A stretch of DNA of 64,000 nt, from contig NW_019211457.1 of NCBI RefSeq assembly GCF_002443255.2, positions 23,627,709 to 23,691,708 of the forward strand. Reading direction: 5' to 3'. Positions within the stretch are counted from its first letter, which is position 1; each line of letters begins with the position of its first letter. The DNA comes from Varroa destructor (taxonomy: Eukaryota > Arthropoda > Arachnida > Mesostigmata > Varroidae). The notes beneath the pieces were generated by a model that worked only from the letters and a program-made list of their open reading frames with translations, searched no databases and had not been told where the DNA came from. The translations under genes were made by a program, and so were the position numbers. Positions 46,181 through 56,690 of the stretch are shown piece after piece.

Positions 46181-46196
46181 TTTTTTTTTTTTTTTT
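46181..46196. repeat. Poly(T)16 run
   Basis: Sixteen T in a row, an ordinary homopolymer with no attached feature. Confidence 0.85.
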
Positions 46197-47830
46197 CGTG
46201 TTCCTCGGTGGCCTATGATCAGCTCACAACTATGAACGAATACCAAACATCGGCTAACGTGTAGCGAGTTCCGTTCTAATTGAGTCTTCGTTAGCTGGAC
46301 AATCACTCACTCAATTCGTGCGCCATTACGCAAGTAGCGCTTGAACGGCTCGACTAAGTACGATTAAGGGAGACTACCGGAAGGTATTACTTTACTATAC
46401 GGTGGGGAAAAAGTCATCGTCAGAACTACACTACACGTCTATAGGTACCATCAAATCTTCCCAAAGGTACATTAATGATACAGACTACCCTTAAACTGTT
46501 GCTTCTAAACGCACCTGACAGCGAACGAGTGCAGCTCTAGTTTAGCTAGAGTAAAAGTAAACGTCCTTTCAATTTAGCTAATAAGCTTTGGTACCAGATT
46601 CTACTACAATTATTATCAGCTACAAAAAATCAATAGGATCTATACAGCTGAATAATAGTACAGGATGCCATCGCGGTGGGCCGATCAGGCCCTGACCGAA
46701 ACGTGTAATTAATATGCTGTTATGAAAACAGTTTAACTAAGTTTTCTTTTAGCCGGAATTAGTTACTGTATTGCTACAAAGTTATTATATTGCCCATTTT
46801 ATTTTTATTGCGGTTAGAAAGAGCAGAGCGTTTGAACACGTTTGACTGTACCAAACAACAAAAATGTTTATTATTAATTTGTGAAACTTATCGAATCATG
46901 CAGAGTTTTTTTTTTTCTATTTTGAGTCTACCTTATGCTAATTCGGACACCGCATATCACCTTAATTCCACTAGCATGTGTTTATCATTTTTATCTGTTG
47001 ATCGCTTTCTTCTTGCGCATCTCGAGATATTGATATCGCGCTATGTTCTTTTAGGTTTTTTTCCTGACAAATTCGTGCGACTTGCATCCTGCCTGGCCAG
47101 ATCTTCGTTCACGGCACCTTTTTTGCTTGAGCCACCGTTATCAGTGAATGCCTGAACCAGACTACACTATATTCGTTTTGCTCGATACTTCCTCGTATCG
47201 TTCCGAGACAAGAAGCAAAGTGTAGCGCAAAAATATAACTTATTTGGGTAGCATTCAGAAGTATCCATGTCGACTCGCTATAATTCAAGGGGCATCAAGG
47301 GGCACCAGTAGGCATTGCTCTGACTCAGGCGTCACTTAAGCCGGCCAACGAAATTGACGGTAACGTGTAATGTTGGTAAAGGGGCAAAGTAAGACCCACT
47401 TTAGCGGCATACATGTGCTCCTTCGGTGTCCTTTGTCGCGAAAATTGTTAAGGCTAAATGCTAGTCGGTGTCTGTACACCTAAGACTACTAAAGTCATCA
47501 TCGGGTCACGGGGCCGAAGCTTAACAATTGCTTCAGATTTTGTATTTCAAAGTTATATTACTGCGGTTTCCATACGTTTACATGACAGGCGCTGGCTACA
47601 ATTCCCCATGACACAAAACTATCGTACTACCTAGAGTAAATACGTCTGACTAACACGATCATACACCACTCGGCAAAATTATCTCACAATTTCGTTACTC
47701 TTTGAAAATAGCATAGTTAAAAAATTGTAAAGCAGGGAAAATATCAACTAGAACAAAATATATGGCTTACGTGTCTCGTTTATGCAGACGTTTCTTGTCG
47801 AACGGTATCTTGTTTACGGCACTTTTCTAG

Positions 47831-48106
47831 ATGGAACGGCTGTTGCTAGCTACAGCCCAAGCTAGAATGGCATTCTGTACTTTTCTAAGAATACTTTATT
47901 CACCTCTACCGATTTCATACGACGAGTTTTTGCTCGGTTCACATTGGATCAGCAGGTCGGCATCGAACGATTTTAAACGGGTTATCGATCCTCGGCAACT
48001 ATGCATAGAATTCAACACTATCCGCCGTGGATCTATCTCAGCTGAATCCTATATTATATACCAGCATACATCAGTTACACTGCAGTTAAACAGCCTTTTG
48101 TGCTAA
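47831..48106 (+). CDS. ORF starting at an ATG right after a strong acceptor, 91 aa
   Basis: TTGTTTACGGCACTTTTCTAG (AG at 47829-47830) is immediately followed by ATG, opening 91 codons to TAA at 48104-48106. The peptide reads MERLLLATAQARMAFCTFLR, then PISYDEFLLGSHWISRSASN, FKRVIDPRQLCIEFNTIRRG and ends in LQLNSLLC. It could be an exon with the ATG internal. It lies 530 bases upstream of the four-exon candidate on the same strand. No family is recognised. Confidence 0.28.
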   Translation: MERLLLATAQARMAFCTFLRILYSPLPISYDEFLLGSHWISRSASNDFKRVIDPRQLCIEFNTIRRGSISAESYIIYQHTSVTLQLNSLLC

Positions 48107-48242
48107 GCTCTTCATGTATTAGGTCGACGTTTTCAATTTGTTTTTGCCCTTCAAGCAGACATTCTACTGGCTTTCTGCAGACTGCTCGCCTGGTTCGAGC
48201 ACTGAGAAATGTGAGCCAAACCAGACACCCGAGACAAACAAA

Positions 48243-48290
48243 CGTACGTACGTGCGTGCGTGCGTGCGTGCGTGTGTGCGTGCGTGCGTG
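48243..48290. repeat. (CGTG)n/(CGTA)n tetranucleotide microsatellite
   Basis: About twelve tetranucleotide units, starting as CGTA and continuing as CGTG with one TGTG variant. Strict purine-pyrimidine alternation makes it a Z-DNA candidate. It lies about 350 bases upstream of the start codon of the four-exon gene model at 48640. Confidence 0.92.
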
Positions 48291-48356
48291 AGAGACAATC
48301 ATATAATAAATGCATGCAGAAAACACAAAGGTGTCAACGCACGATTGCTCGCGCAG

Positions 48357-48541
48357 CGAAATCAAGTTCTAGCAGTGAAGAATGGAACAAGCGGATTTCT
48401 CTGGATGGAATTTCGCCAAGCAGTTCAGAGTTGCCTCATTCCAAATCTGGGGCACGCGATGAACACAAGCAGAAGTCAGGTTTGACAATGAGGATCCACC
48501 GAAAAGATCCCTTTTTTTCTGTTGACCTTTTTGCTTGCTAG
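48357..48541 (+). CDS. Exon-like stretch; two competing frames
   Basis: After an acceptor-like TTGCTCGCGCAG (AG at 48355-48356) two frames stay open to a possible donor AGTCAG|GTTTGA (GT at 48480). One reads KSSSSSEEWNKRISLDGIS, PSSSELPHSKSGARDEHKQ and continues KSGLTMRIHRKDP. The other reads NQVLAVKNGTSGFLWMEFRQ. The first has the look of a disordered nuclear protein. Neither can be joined in phase to the next gene model, which appears to start independently. The frame cannot be decided. Confidence 0.22.
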
Positions 48542-48639
48542 CAACAATATACAACAATGAAGAACCGAACTGTCTTTTTTTGAGTGGGCGCAGCGGAAAA
48601 TTCCGCTCGCTAAGCAACTGCCGCAGTTAACAACGAGAA

Positions 48640-49374
48640 ATGTCGAATTTCGAAAACAGTATAGAGATATCATTTGATATGGATAGCGAATGCTGCACGC
48701 TATCCGATGATATATTGATAGAGCTGCTATATAGAACGCTGCAACATCTGAAGGTACGGACGCACACTGCAAAAGGCGAGTCCTATTCGCTTTATAATCA
48801 CGAAGCTTCGAACGGTAACGAAAACAGCTTAGGAACGTGTTCTTTCTCGGAAAGATGGAAAATAGTTTGATTCATTATGTATCGTTTATCTTCTTCTTGC
48901 TATATCGTACTTGATTTGTACTCGACATATAGGTTCGGTACGGAGATGGCAGCGTGAGTCGACTTAGGTGATTTAGGCCCACTTAGTTATTCTCTCTTCT
49001 GGCTACTGGCTTTCGAGTTTACCAACAAATGATGTTCTGGCGTATTGAAATTGTCTTCGCTAGATAGAGAAGCTTCTCATCGCAGTGATCCAACTGACCA
49101 TCGATGACACTCGTTTGTCAGTTCTGCTTTCAAATTTGCCCCTGTGGCTGATTCGTTTATTGAGCCCTAACATTAGCGTTTCCGTTATCGAGTCTTTGGT
49201 CTGTGATCCAGTTGGAGGGTGATCACTCTTCAGCTACACTGACGAAGCGGATCCGATGGTTTCATTCTAACTATGATTGCTTACAGTCGGCCGCTCAGCT
49301 GCATACCAGGCAAAAATCGCCGAGATCCGGTGATGGTGACAAGGTTCATATCTAATTGCTCGTTCGTTACATAA
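48640..49374 (+). CDS. Four-exon gene model, about 125 aa, unknown family
   Basis: Exon 1, 48640-48753: ATG (G at -3, in-frame stop upstream) with 38 codons, MSNFENSIEISFDMDSECC to LLYRTLQHLK, donor AAG|GTACGG. Exon 2, 48933-48953: a 21-nt micro-exon (VRYGDGS) between a long pyrimidine-rich acceptor and GTGAGT. Exon 3, 49064-49218: acceptor TTGTCTTCGCTAG, 51 codons + 2 nt (IEKLLIAVIQLTIDDTRLS to SVIESLVCDPVG), donor GAGG|GTGATC. Exon 4, 49287-49374: acceptor TATGATTGCTTACAG behind a TTCTAAC branch-like site; RPLSCIPGKNRRDPVMVTR to TAA. All phases agree; introns are 179, 110 and 68 nt. The protein is acidic at the start, then Leu/Ile-rich helical, without signal peptide, so probably intracellular. 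Without the last splice it would stop at 49221. No family is recognised. Sites were picked by eye, so a chance chain cannot be excluded. Confidence 0.4.
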
Positions 49375-49379
49375 CAAAT

Positions 49380-50980
49380 TGGTGGCGTTAATATGAACGT
49401 GAACGTAGTACATGTATAACGTTGACGTAAATTGAATTGTTCAAACACGTAGCAGGAATTCTTTGAGACCGCAGTTCGCGTATAGGTATTGCCTCGGCGT
49501 AAAAATTTACAGTAATTCCTAGGGTAGCTCTAACCAGTGGTCAACTTAGATTAGCCCTAATTATCCGTATGGCTTTTAGTGATAGGGTGCTGCCAACAGA
49601 CGTCGTAAGCAATAGCTCTTCATCTATTTACGTTTGAAGCCTAACTTCCATATAGGTATATGCATATATATGCCATAAATTATAACTATTTAAAGATGAG
49701 CGATGCTATCTCGCTAGGTCGATGAACTGCAATTGCAAAGCAGCTGAAGGCTGTGTGGTGAAGCGTTACGAGCAACTTATATGATAGATCTAATTGCAAA
49801 GCAAGAGGTCGTGTGTGCTCATAAAAAGAAGTTTACCTCAAATTGTGATATACTTAATAACAATAGTCGTGTTACTTTACCGAATGAAATGGACGATCAT
49901 GTGCGTGTCGCGTCGATTCCGGTTACGGTTTTATGAAATTTTTAATTTAAATGACGTATATTTGCCAAATAAGAGCTAAATTTTCAAAGCTTCGGTAGCC
50001 TTCGGATTTTCAAAGACGTACTAACTGGTAAATTTTAGAACTTAAATAGATGAGCATATTGAAATTTACCATTAAATTTTAGCTTTTAAAGCTTATATAT
50101 AACTGTATTTGTGGTACTATCGTCTGCGGAACACTAACAACAATAACAGTACCACATACGGCTTCTGCTGACGCGCATTGAAGGAAATTATGTGTTTTCT
50201 CGAATGCATTTTATCGTATTACATAGTGCTTCGCTACTAAACATAGTTTATATGATATTAGCCGCCTTACGACTGTATCTTGTACAGGTTTACAGGTTTT
50301 TAGGGTTAACAAATGTATTTTCCTTTGCTCTTGAATAACGCGGAGCTGGGACACATGGCGACATTAAATAGGTTACCTCAAATAGGAAAATGGGAGTAGC
50401 CAATAGACAGACCGGCAGACAGCCGGCGAACCAGTAGCTGTAATGAACAGCAGACTATACTAATATCATATATATGCGGTAATTTCTCCTGCCATCCCTC
50501 GGTAAATGACGATTTCATCGGATGCAACATGTTGCGAATAGGTAAAATGGTAAATACGTTTCTCCATGGCCGCCAAAAGATGAGCTGTGGTTAGTTTGCA
50601 TTGACGACGCCGTTGCTGGGCTTGGTCTCCGTTCACAGCATACCATATGCAAGTAAGCCGATGTTAAATAGGATTTATCCTATGTGTTTCAACGAAATGC
50701 ATGTATTGAGACCGCCATAAAAGCTAAGAGTTCATTTACCTCTAACAGTTTGCATCTATTTAGGGATGGGGTTACTTTGCCTCTGTAAGTCGTAACCGTG
50801 TATTCCTGAAGGCTAGAAATTGTCAGATTTTTCAGTATACAGACTCAAAATAATTCATCATTAAATTAACTACCTTTGACAGTTATTGATGACTGTCCTG
50901 AACGAGCTGGTACCACTTATGAGAAAGACGTAGGAGTGGAGCTAGTGACAAGGTGCGAACGACGAAAATAGCGAACGATC
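49380..50980. other. Spacer, no supported gene
   Basis: AT-rich, with one 61-codon frame at 49794-49979 (+) and no splice or start evidence. No repeat of note. Confidence 0.5.
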
Positions 50981-51110
50981 TAGACGCCCTAGGACCCCTA
51001 CTTTATAAGGACGTCATCACAAAGCAATAGCAAGCGACGCACCATGTTTTCATCGGTGTGCTTAATTAAAGCTAACAAGGTCTTAACTTCATTTATGTTC
51101 TCCTCCTGGA

Positions 51111-51323
51111 TCAACCTGTGGGTTCCGGTAAATGCTGTTTTCCTTGCCGATGCTGCTGCTGCTGCAGCAGCCACGATCGATGCGACTTGCAAGGGCAGAG
51201 TTCGGCCATGTGCTCCTCCAAGTAACTCCTTCTGTCATTTATTAATTTTTGCTGACCACGACACGTTAGTTCGTCCAAAAGGCTCGGCCTGCCTCGGCCT
51301 AACTCTGGTGCAGGCACTCGCAC
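51111..51323 (-). CDS. Polar exon candidate with short poly-Gln, minus strand
   Basis: A minus frame of 70 codons: ELGRGRPSLLDELTCRGQQ, KLINDRRSYLEEHMAELCPC, KSHRSWLLQQQQHRQGKQHL, ending PEPTG. The final CCCACAG|GTTGATC could be a donor. The Gln run comes from a CAG/CTG repeat (51150-51171) that is also self-complementary. The opposite strand and the other minus frame (51192-50998, poly-Ala) are open too. This one has the most natural composition. No family is recognised. Confidence 0.22.
   Translation of the reverse strand: MRVPAPELGRGRPSLLDELTCRGQQKLINDRRSYLEEHMAELCPCKSHRSWLLQQQQHRQGKQHLPEPTG
51150..51171. repeat. CTG/CAG repeat forming a hairpin
   Basis: Several TGC units run into GCAGCAG so that the block is its own inverted repeat. 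In coding frames it yields poly-Ala or poly-Gln depending on strand and frame. Confidence 0.75.
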
Positions 51324-51688
51324 GTCAAAGTGATAGCAACGTTATTTTTTTGGGGCTCTTCAACAGTAGCTGAGGCCGTTGGCAGCCGTAAGAGCTTGCG
51401 GCAATCTCAGTCGCTGACGATAACCAAGCGCTAGATCCCTCTTTACTTCAAGAATATTTTCACGGGGAACTTGAAGCTAATGACTTGTACCTGCGAAAGG
51501 CGACGTAAGAATAATTTGCATAAAAATAAGGATATAAAAGCTGTTTTTCGAGTACCAATTTCAGGCAAAAACGGGTAAGTCAAAAATAACAGATTGACGG
51601 CGGTCACTAGGTCATCATTGCTGGACGATCTTACGCAATAGCCTGTAAATACCCTCTCAATGCTCCTGACACGTTTTGAGAACCAGTC

Positions 51689-52088
51689 TTATGCTGACAT
51701 ATTTCGTTGTCGCTGTGTTTGACGAGCTTTTTGCTGAGGTCCGTGAGTTAACTTCTTCACGACCTTCATCCAGAGCTGCGCGGCTTCATATAAAAGCTGT
51801 TCGTTCGCTGCAAGTGCCTGATCTGTTGGTTTCGTACAGCTCGAAGCGGCACCCCTTCTCAGAAGCATCACGAGCAATCCGCGCGACAGGAACTTTACGC
51901 CAAGCGAAGAATGGATGAATTGGCCAAGCACTCGTCGAGGTAAACCAGAAGAGATAGCAACAGGCGACGTTTGGATCGATCGGAGGGAAGAAAAATAACT
52001 TCTCACGAATTGAGTGGACGCAGACTTTCGCTTGAGTCGTTGTTATCGTTTTCGTCCTTAGCCAACTCCGGCCATAGTCGCGCAACAA
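51689..52088 (-). CDS. Minus-strand protein-like region, frame uncertain
   Basis: Two overlapping minus frames are open in this GC-richer block. One (to 51689) ends with a helical segment, DQALAANEQLLYEAAQLWMK, then VVKKLTHGPQQKARQTQRQR. The other (52088-51786) reads PFFAWRKVPVARIARDASEK and ends ETNRSGTCSERTAFI. Only one can be right, or each may contribute part. No consensus donor pairs with them. With the candidates at 55786 and 56691 they would suggest minus-strand genes in 51-57 kb. Confidence 0.2.
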
Positions 52089-52685
52089 CCCACAGCAGAA
52101 CTAGAAGGTAATCGCAAGAACAGAGAGGGTGTCGAATCCTGTATGATTTTAAAAGAGCATACGCTTCTACAAAAGCTAGTGAAACGTTGTCGGCTGTTGT
52201 GAAATACGTGCGAATGTATATTGATTCGAGGAGCGCACATCACGTTAGGTAACAGCGACGCCAATGCGTAGGGATGTGTCAACGTGCCGCTCGTATTTAA
52301 TAGGATTTAAACAGGGATTGACTCAAGCGTATCCTAGGAGAAGGGGCAGTCGTAACATGTTCATGGAGTGGATCAGCGGGAGGAAGCACACACTGGAAAA
52401 TAAACATTTACAAAAGATAACTTAAGACAAAAATTAATTTCGACGCAAGCTGTCACTTCTAGCACGGTATACGCCGTTTATTGTTTGTCGCACGATTTTT
52501 AAGAGATCGCATCACACGCGGTGGCCTTATGAGTACATGTTTATGCGCCTCAAATCTGTAGGATGCTACGCAATGCGTTTGTCAATAGTTTTTCTCACAG
52601 GACATTTCTAGCTCCGCGCCGCTTCAAGCGTTGAGTGAGCTATCCTCGTCTGATGCTATTCGATGTAATAGCGAACGATGCGTAA

Positions 52686-52850
52686 ATACTACCAGTAGAA
52701 GATGGTAACGGCACTAGATCTGTGTTCACTGTGTCGTCTCTACAGCAGAGCTTCTATGTGAGTTGGGCCGATTGCGATCGTGTCTTCACCGTAAACCGCT
52801 CGGTTGGTTCGGTGAAAATCGACCCCTCTAGTCGTTTTGTAGCAAGATGA
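52686..52850 (+). CDS. Candidate exon behind a strong acceptor at 52746
   Basis: The frame is open from 52686 to TGA at 52848-52850. TGTGTCGTCTCTACAG (AG at 52744-52745) is a strong acceptor, after which 34 codons read QSFYVSWADCDRVFTVNRSV, then GSVKIDPSSRFVAR. Upstream of it the frame reads LPVEDGNGTRSVFTVSSL, so a longer exon is possible. ACC|GTAAAC inside is a weak donor. A separate ATG at 52848 (MRIASVIVRL) runs into GTGAGT. No family is recognised. Confidence 0.27.
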   Translation: MLPVEDGNGTRSVFTVSSLQQSFYVSWADCDRVFTVNRSVGSVKIDPSSRFVAR

Positions 52851-53500
52851 GGATCGCGTCGGTCATTGTTCGTCTTGTGAGTGACTTGTATTAACGACTT
52901 CGCCAATGAAAGAAATGAGGTGCGACAAAACGTTGCGGGTGGAATGATCCAGTCGTTTCGTTGACTACTCTTCTGATATATCTATCATGGCTTTTTCCAC
53001 AATCTCACTGCATAACCGAGTGAGAAAAAAAAAAAATATAATCATATTGTGACGTTCCATCTCGAATTATACTAGTAAACAGTGTAGGAGCTCTTTGTTC
53101 CTGAATCAATATAACGTTGCAATATTCTTAAGCGTCGGCGTCGATTGTATCATCACGAGAGTTCAGCTAGTCAACGAAGTGACCAGCTATAGCACTGCTA
53201 ATTCTACGCGGAGCTGTAGTGTTGTCAACGTTCTGTCCGTCTGTTGCTACGTTTGGTGCCATCTACGTATGACCCACTTGTTAATAGCTGGGTCGAGCCG
53301 ATGTCTATCGCTATTGAACGACAATCGCTGCTTGTCGCTTTGCCGTACCCGTCGCGGTGAATAGCATCAAACAGTTGCTCATCTGTTGGCCAACCAGCGC
53401 TCGATTACAGTGGCCTACTGCTGATGGCATGGCACTAGTTAAATAAAAAAGATTACCATAGGAAAACTAACTGTAGTTTATTACTGTCGCCGACAGCAAC

Positions 53501-53600
53501 AGCAGGCCACGGATACTGTCGAGCGAAACGATAGCCACAACGGCCTGCTGACAACTGCCACAGTGGCTGCCCACAGCACAGTGAACCTTATCCTGTGCTG
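53501..53600. repeat. Two nested short inverted repeats
   Basis: AGCAGGCC (53501-53508) pairs with GGCCTGCT (53542-53549), and CAGCACAG (53574-53581) pairs with CTGTGCTG (53593-53600). Both are exact and lie within 100 bp of GC-rich sequence. A Cys-containing minus frame (53676-53467) covers the same bases without other support. Confidence 0.6.
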
Positions 53601-53609
53601 CTACTACAA

Positions 53610-54410
53610 AAGCTGTTCCTATATACATTGAATAGCGAAACGCATAAAGTTGTAGCTTTTTTTTTGCAGTACCCACTAGTCAATCTATCTATATATATAT
53701 ACGTTACGATGTACATATTTAGCGCACCTGATGTGGCTGTCGTTAGCTTAGGCTGAATCGAGGGCAATAATCAACTGGACTTTCCGATGTTGCCCCCTGT
53801 TTTTGCTTTGGTTTATCTCAATTTTTTACGCTTACCCACCACTCATCCGCCCGGCGCTATCCATTTGCGTGAAAGCGGTGCGTGACGCTGAGTCAAGAAG
53901 CAGTCGTTGTTACGTGTGTGTTCATATATCCTGCTTGAAAGTTTATAACGATATCTACCAGAATAATTGCTCTTATCTACCTATATAGCATTATCTATGT
54001 AGATGTACACCGACTTAGGATACGTGGACGATCTTCTAGCGTAATCGTATCGCGTGATAGTCTAGGCCCATCTTATACATTAGCTTCGATCTACTCTCCA
54101 GGATGACCTTGAGGCGTAGAACTTTGATGATCCAGATTTTTAAACCAAATCAGTGATTGTTGTCCCAGTGAATGGAGAGCTAAATTGAAAGTTTGTGACG
54201 GCAAAAAGAGAACCTCCATCTAAGATATATAGTGAAAACTAATGATACGTAGTCGCTCTAACGTAGTTTATGCTTCTTAGTTTTGTATACAAATTATCAC
54301 GTGCTATCGCTATTAGGTGTTTGTGTGGATCAATAATCGTCAAAATGAGGATTGTGAGACAATTTAGATGGCAGAAGACGGCTACGTAATGTGGGGAACC
54401 TAATACGAAT
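53610..54410. other. Spacer, no supported gene
   Basis: Short TA patch near 53685-53700, otherwise weak frames only. Confidence 0.5.
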
Positions 54411-54416
54411 CCCAAT

Positions 54417-54803
54417 TTGACACACGGGAACACCGGGAGGAAAGAGGTCTCGATGATAGGCGAAGTAAGTTTTGCGCCTCGTCTAACAGCGGCAGTAGCG
54501 TTATCTCGAATTAGATCACCCGTAAAAGATCTGAGCCGTAGCATCAAACACTATCATCGTGTGGCTTTGGGCGTCATCGTGAAGTCAAGAAGCTTCTCCT
54601 ATTCTCGTTGTGAGTCAGCAAAATGCCAAATCTCAGAACGAAAATTGTTCACGTCGGAAGCGACGATAGTCAGATGCAAAGATACGAGAAATACAGAGGT
54701 GTATAAGTATGGCCAGAAATTTGCCACCGTAACGAACAGCGTAGTAACCGTGAGTCATTCTCAATTTATTCAACGAAGTACGCAGCAGACTGCAGTTGAT
54801 TAA
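54417..54803 (+). CDS. 128-codon ORF with internal consensus donor
   Basis: An open frame without ATG in context, ending at TAA 54801-54803. It reads SIKHYHRVALGVIVKSRSFS, then ERKLFTSEATIVRCKDTRNT and ends SQFIQRSTQQTAVD. A consensus donor (GGCGAA|GTAAGT) sits 16 codons in, so either the part before it is an exon or the whole is one frame; both cannot hold. A good acceptor/donor pair nearby (CTTCCTGCACAG ... CTG|GTAAGC, 54823-54857) encloses only 17 nt. No family is recognised. Confidence 0.17.
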   Translation: MTHGNTGRKEVSMIGEVSFAPRLTAAVALSRIRSPVKDLSRSIKHYHRVALGVIVKSRSFSYSRCESAKCQISERKLFTSEATIVRCKDTRNTEVYKYGQKFATVTNSVVTVSHSQFIQRSTQQTAVD

Positions 54804-55343
54804 ATAAATTAACATTAGAATCCTGTCTTCCTGCACAGTACTAGCCATTACGCTGGTAAGCACACACTTATTGTGGTGTGCAACGTTATGTAGATATATA
54901 TCACCGAAAAAATACCAAATACTACATTTTGGTACGAGGTGCTCTCACCCATTTGTTGGACACCGTTTTTATGCTGGAAAAAATTGGATTAACTCTATTC
55001 AACTTTTGTCGCTGCTTTTTTGTCTCCGTGAGATCGTTGTCTATTTTTTATTGTTATATTAGTATGTTCTAACTCGACGACGGTCACAAGTTTGGCGAAA
55101 ATCCGGCGACTAACTAAGTCAAAATCGTATCGTCCCTTCGACGTTATACATTGCCGTTTCGATCATACGTACAGGTCATAAACTTTATGGCACAATGTTA
55201 GCTTGATAAAAAGTCATTTTACAGTTTGAGTGTCTTCATTACCATGACTCTCACTAGATTTTGCTCTCATGCCACTTTAACTAATAAACAAGTGCCAGGA
55301 TAATCTTTGGCTTACCCTGAAATATATGCCTAGTGAAGGGTTG

Positions 55344-55559
55344 CTATGTTTTGGCACGGTGTTTTTTGTTTTCTTTTGTCAAGCGTAGCATAAGGGTCCT
55401 TCGTTCCTTTTGATCAATATTATGAGAAGGCATCCGAGTGGTCGACGAGCGGACAAAATGATATCGCTTTAGTTCGATGCCTGTCGAGCTTGGCAGAGGT
55501 ACGGAATACGCATCAGCAATGACCAGCATAAACGCGAATTGACCAACCGCTATCGCCAT
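55344..55559 (-). CDS. Small putative secreted protein, 71 aa
   Basis: ATG at 55559-55557 opens 71 codons to a stop at 55344. The first 19 residues, MAIAVGQFAFMLVIADAYS, form a signal-peptide-like start with a plausible cut after AYS. The mature part (VPLPSSTGIELKR, YHFVRSSTTRMPSHNID, KERR, TLMLRLTKENKKHRAKT) has KR, RR and KK pairs. That is compatible with a processed peptide precursor or just a basic secreted protein. The start context is weak (T at -3). No family is recognised. Confidence 0.25.
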   Translation of the reverse strand: MAIAVGQFAFMLVIADAYSVPLPSSTGIELKRYHFVRSSTTRMPSHNIDQKERRTLMLRLTKENKKHRAKT

Positions 55560-55785
55560 GCAATGGCCGAACCATATCTAGCGCACTACCTTAAGTGACA
55601 GTTGGTCATATTCAAGGATAACTGACACGAGGGATGGCATCAACGGCTACTGCAGTTTCACGCGCCTGCCAACTCCTAACCAAAATAGATTGCGCACGTA
55701 CACACACCATCTTCTTCATCATCACCGACGATCTTCTGCTTCGTATTTTTTCATCTCGTCTTACCGGTCGACTCGGAGGTTTACG

Positions 55786-55956
55786 TTAAGGCGCGCCGGC
55801 GGCAAACGGGACAATAACATGTCTAGCGGCCGACACTTCTTCAAGCGGCGTCTTCATCCACTCGGTGTACTCTCTCGTCAGACCCCAGAATTTGTCCGTT
55901 TTCATCAGCGTCAGTGTTTCGTTTCGGCACAGATCGCCATTTAGTACAATAGCGCT
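55786..55956 (-). CDS. Candidate last exon, minus strand
   Basis: After the acceptor AATCTATATTAG a frame opens at 55956 and runs 56 codons to TAA at 55788-55786. It reads SAIVLNGDLCRNETLTLMK, TDKFWGLTREYTEWMKTPL, then EEVSAARHVIVPFAAGAP. The mix of charged, aromatic and aliphatic residues is among the most natural in the window, with one N-glycosylation-type site (NET). The plus-strand frame over the same bases is lower quality. No family is recognised. It could share a gene with the minus frame at 56964-56691. Confidence 0.32.
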   Translation of the reverse strand, partial: SAIVLNGDLCRNETLTLMKTDKFWGLTREYTEWMKTPLEEVSAARHVIVPFAAGAP

Positions 55957-56690
55957 CTAATATAGATTCTGCCAGCGTGGCTACCCTTGCTAGCTAAAGG
56001 TTTTGCATCAAAGTTCGTTTCGTCGCCCTATCCCATTCCAACTGAGCTGTACGTTCAGATCACGATTCGTCCCATCCTTGACAACATGGCCAACCGTAAC
56101 AATAGCGAAATACGTATCCGCTACCGCAACTACGGCTGCAGCATTATCATATTGATATGGCCGTTTTGGTAAAAAGTTGATGTAATTATATGGCGGCATG
56201 ATCTATATTGGTGATGTCTTTGTAGCTGGCATCTATGTTGTTATCGTGGTCGTACTCATATTCAAGCGATGCTTGAACTACACTGGAGGTTATATATTCT
56301 GAGCGAATTGTCTACTGATAGTAACGGGTCATTGTGCAACGTTTTGCTCTTAGCATCATGCGTCCGCTCCGTCTAGTAGATCTGAGGCCACAAAGAAGCT
56401 AACTTGCGAGTAATCATTAACACATTAATTGTCACAGTTGCTATTTAACTTAGTGCTATGCGGTCGTCGAAGATCGTAATAGTTGTAATAGTGTCATTTG
56501 TTAATGATTATGTTTGAAACGGACAACTTCGAATAGGGGCGAGAGGGAGGAACTGCTAAATACGGCCATGTTTGCCAACATTCGTTGCCACTTTTTTTTT
56601 GAATGAGCCGATCGCGGAAGAGGCAACGTCCGTCCTGGTATTGGCCCTGCTAGAAGATACAGACAAACGGTTTACTGCTACTGGTCTAGA

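Larger units (their letters stand above)
44160..47820. other. Long spacer with simple repeats
   Basis: Contains (GTA)6 at 45461-45478, T16 at 46181-46196 and a 121-codon frame at 46790-47155 (+) rich in Leu/Phe without ATG or splice support. Nothing else is supported. Confidence 0.45.

Noticed and set aside
46790..47155. 121-codon plus ORF as a membrane protein
   Set aside because: Hydrophobicity follows T-rich DNA; no ATG, no acceptor, no defined helix boundaries.
48138..48485. 115-codon ORF through the CGTG repeat
   Set aside because: Its middle is repeat-encoded VRAC units, an artefact of the tetranucleotide array.
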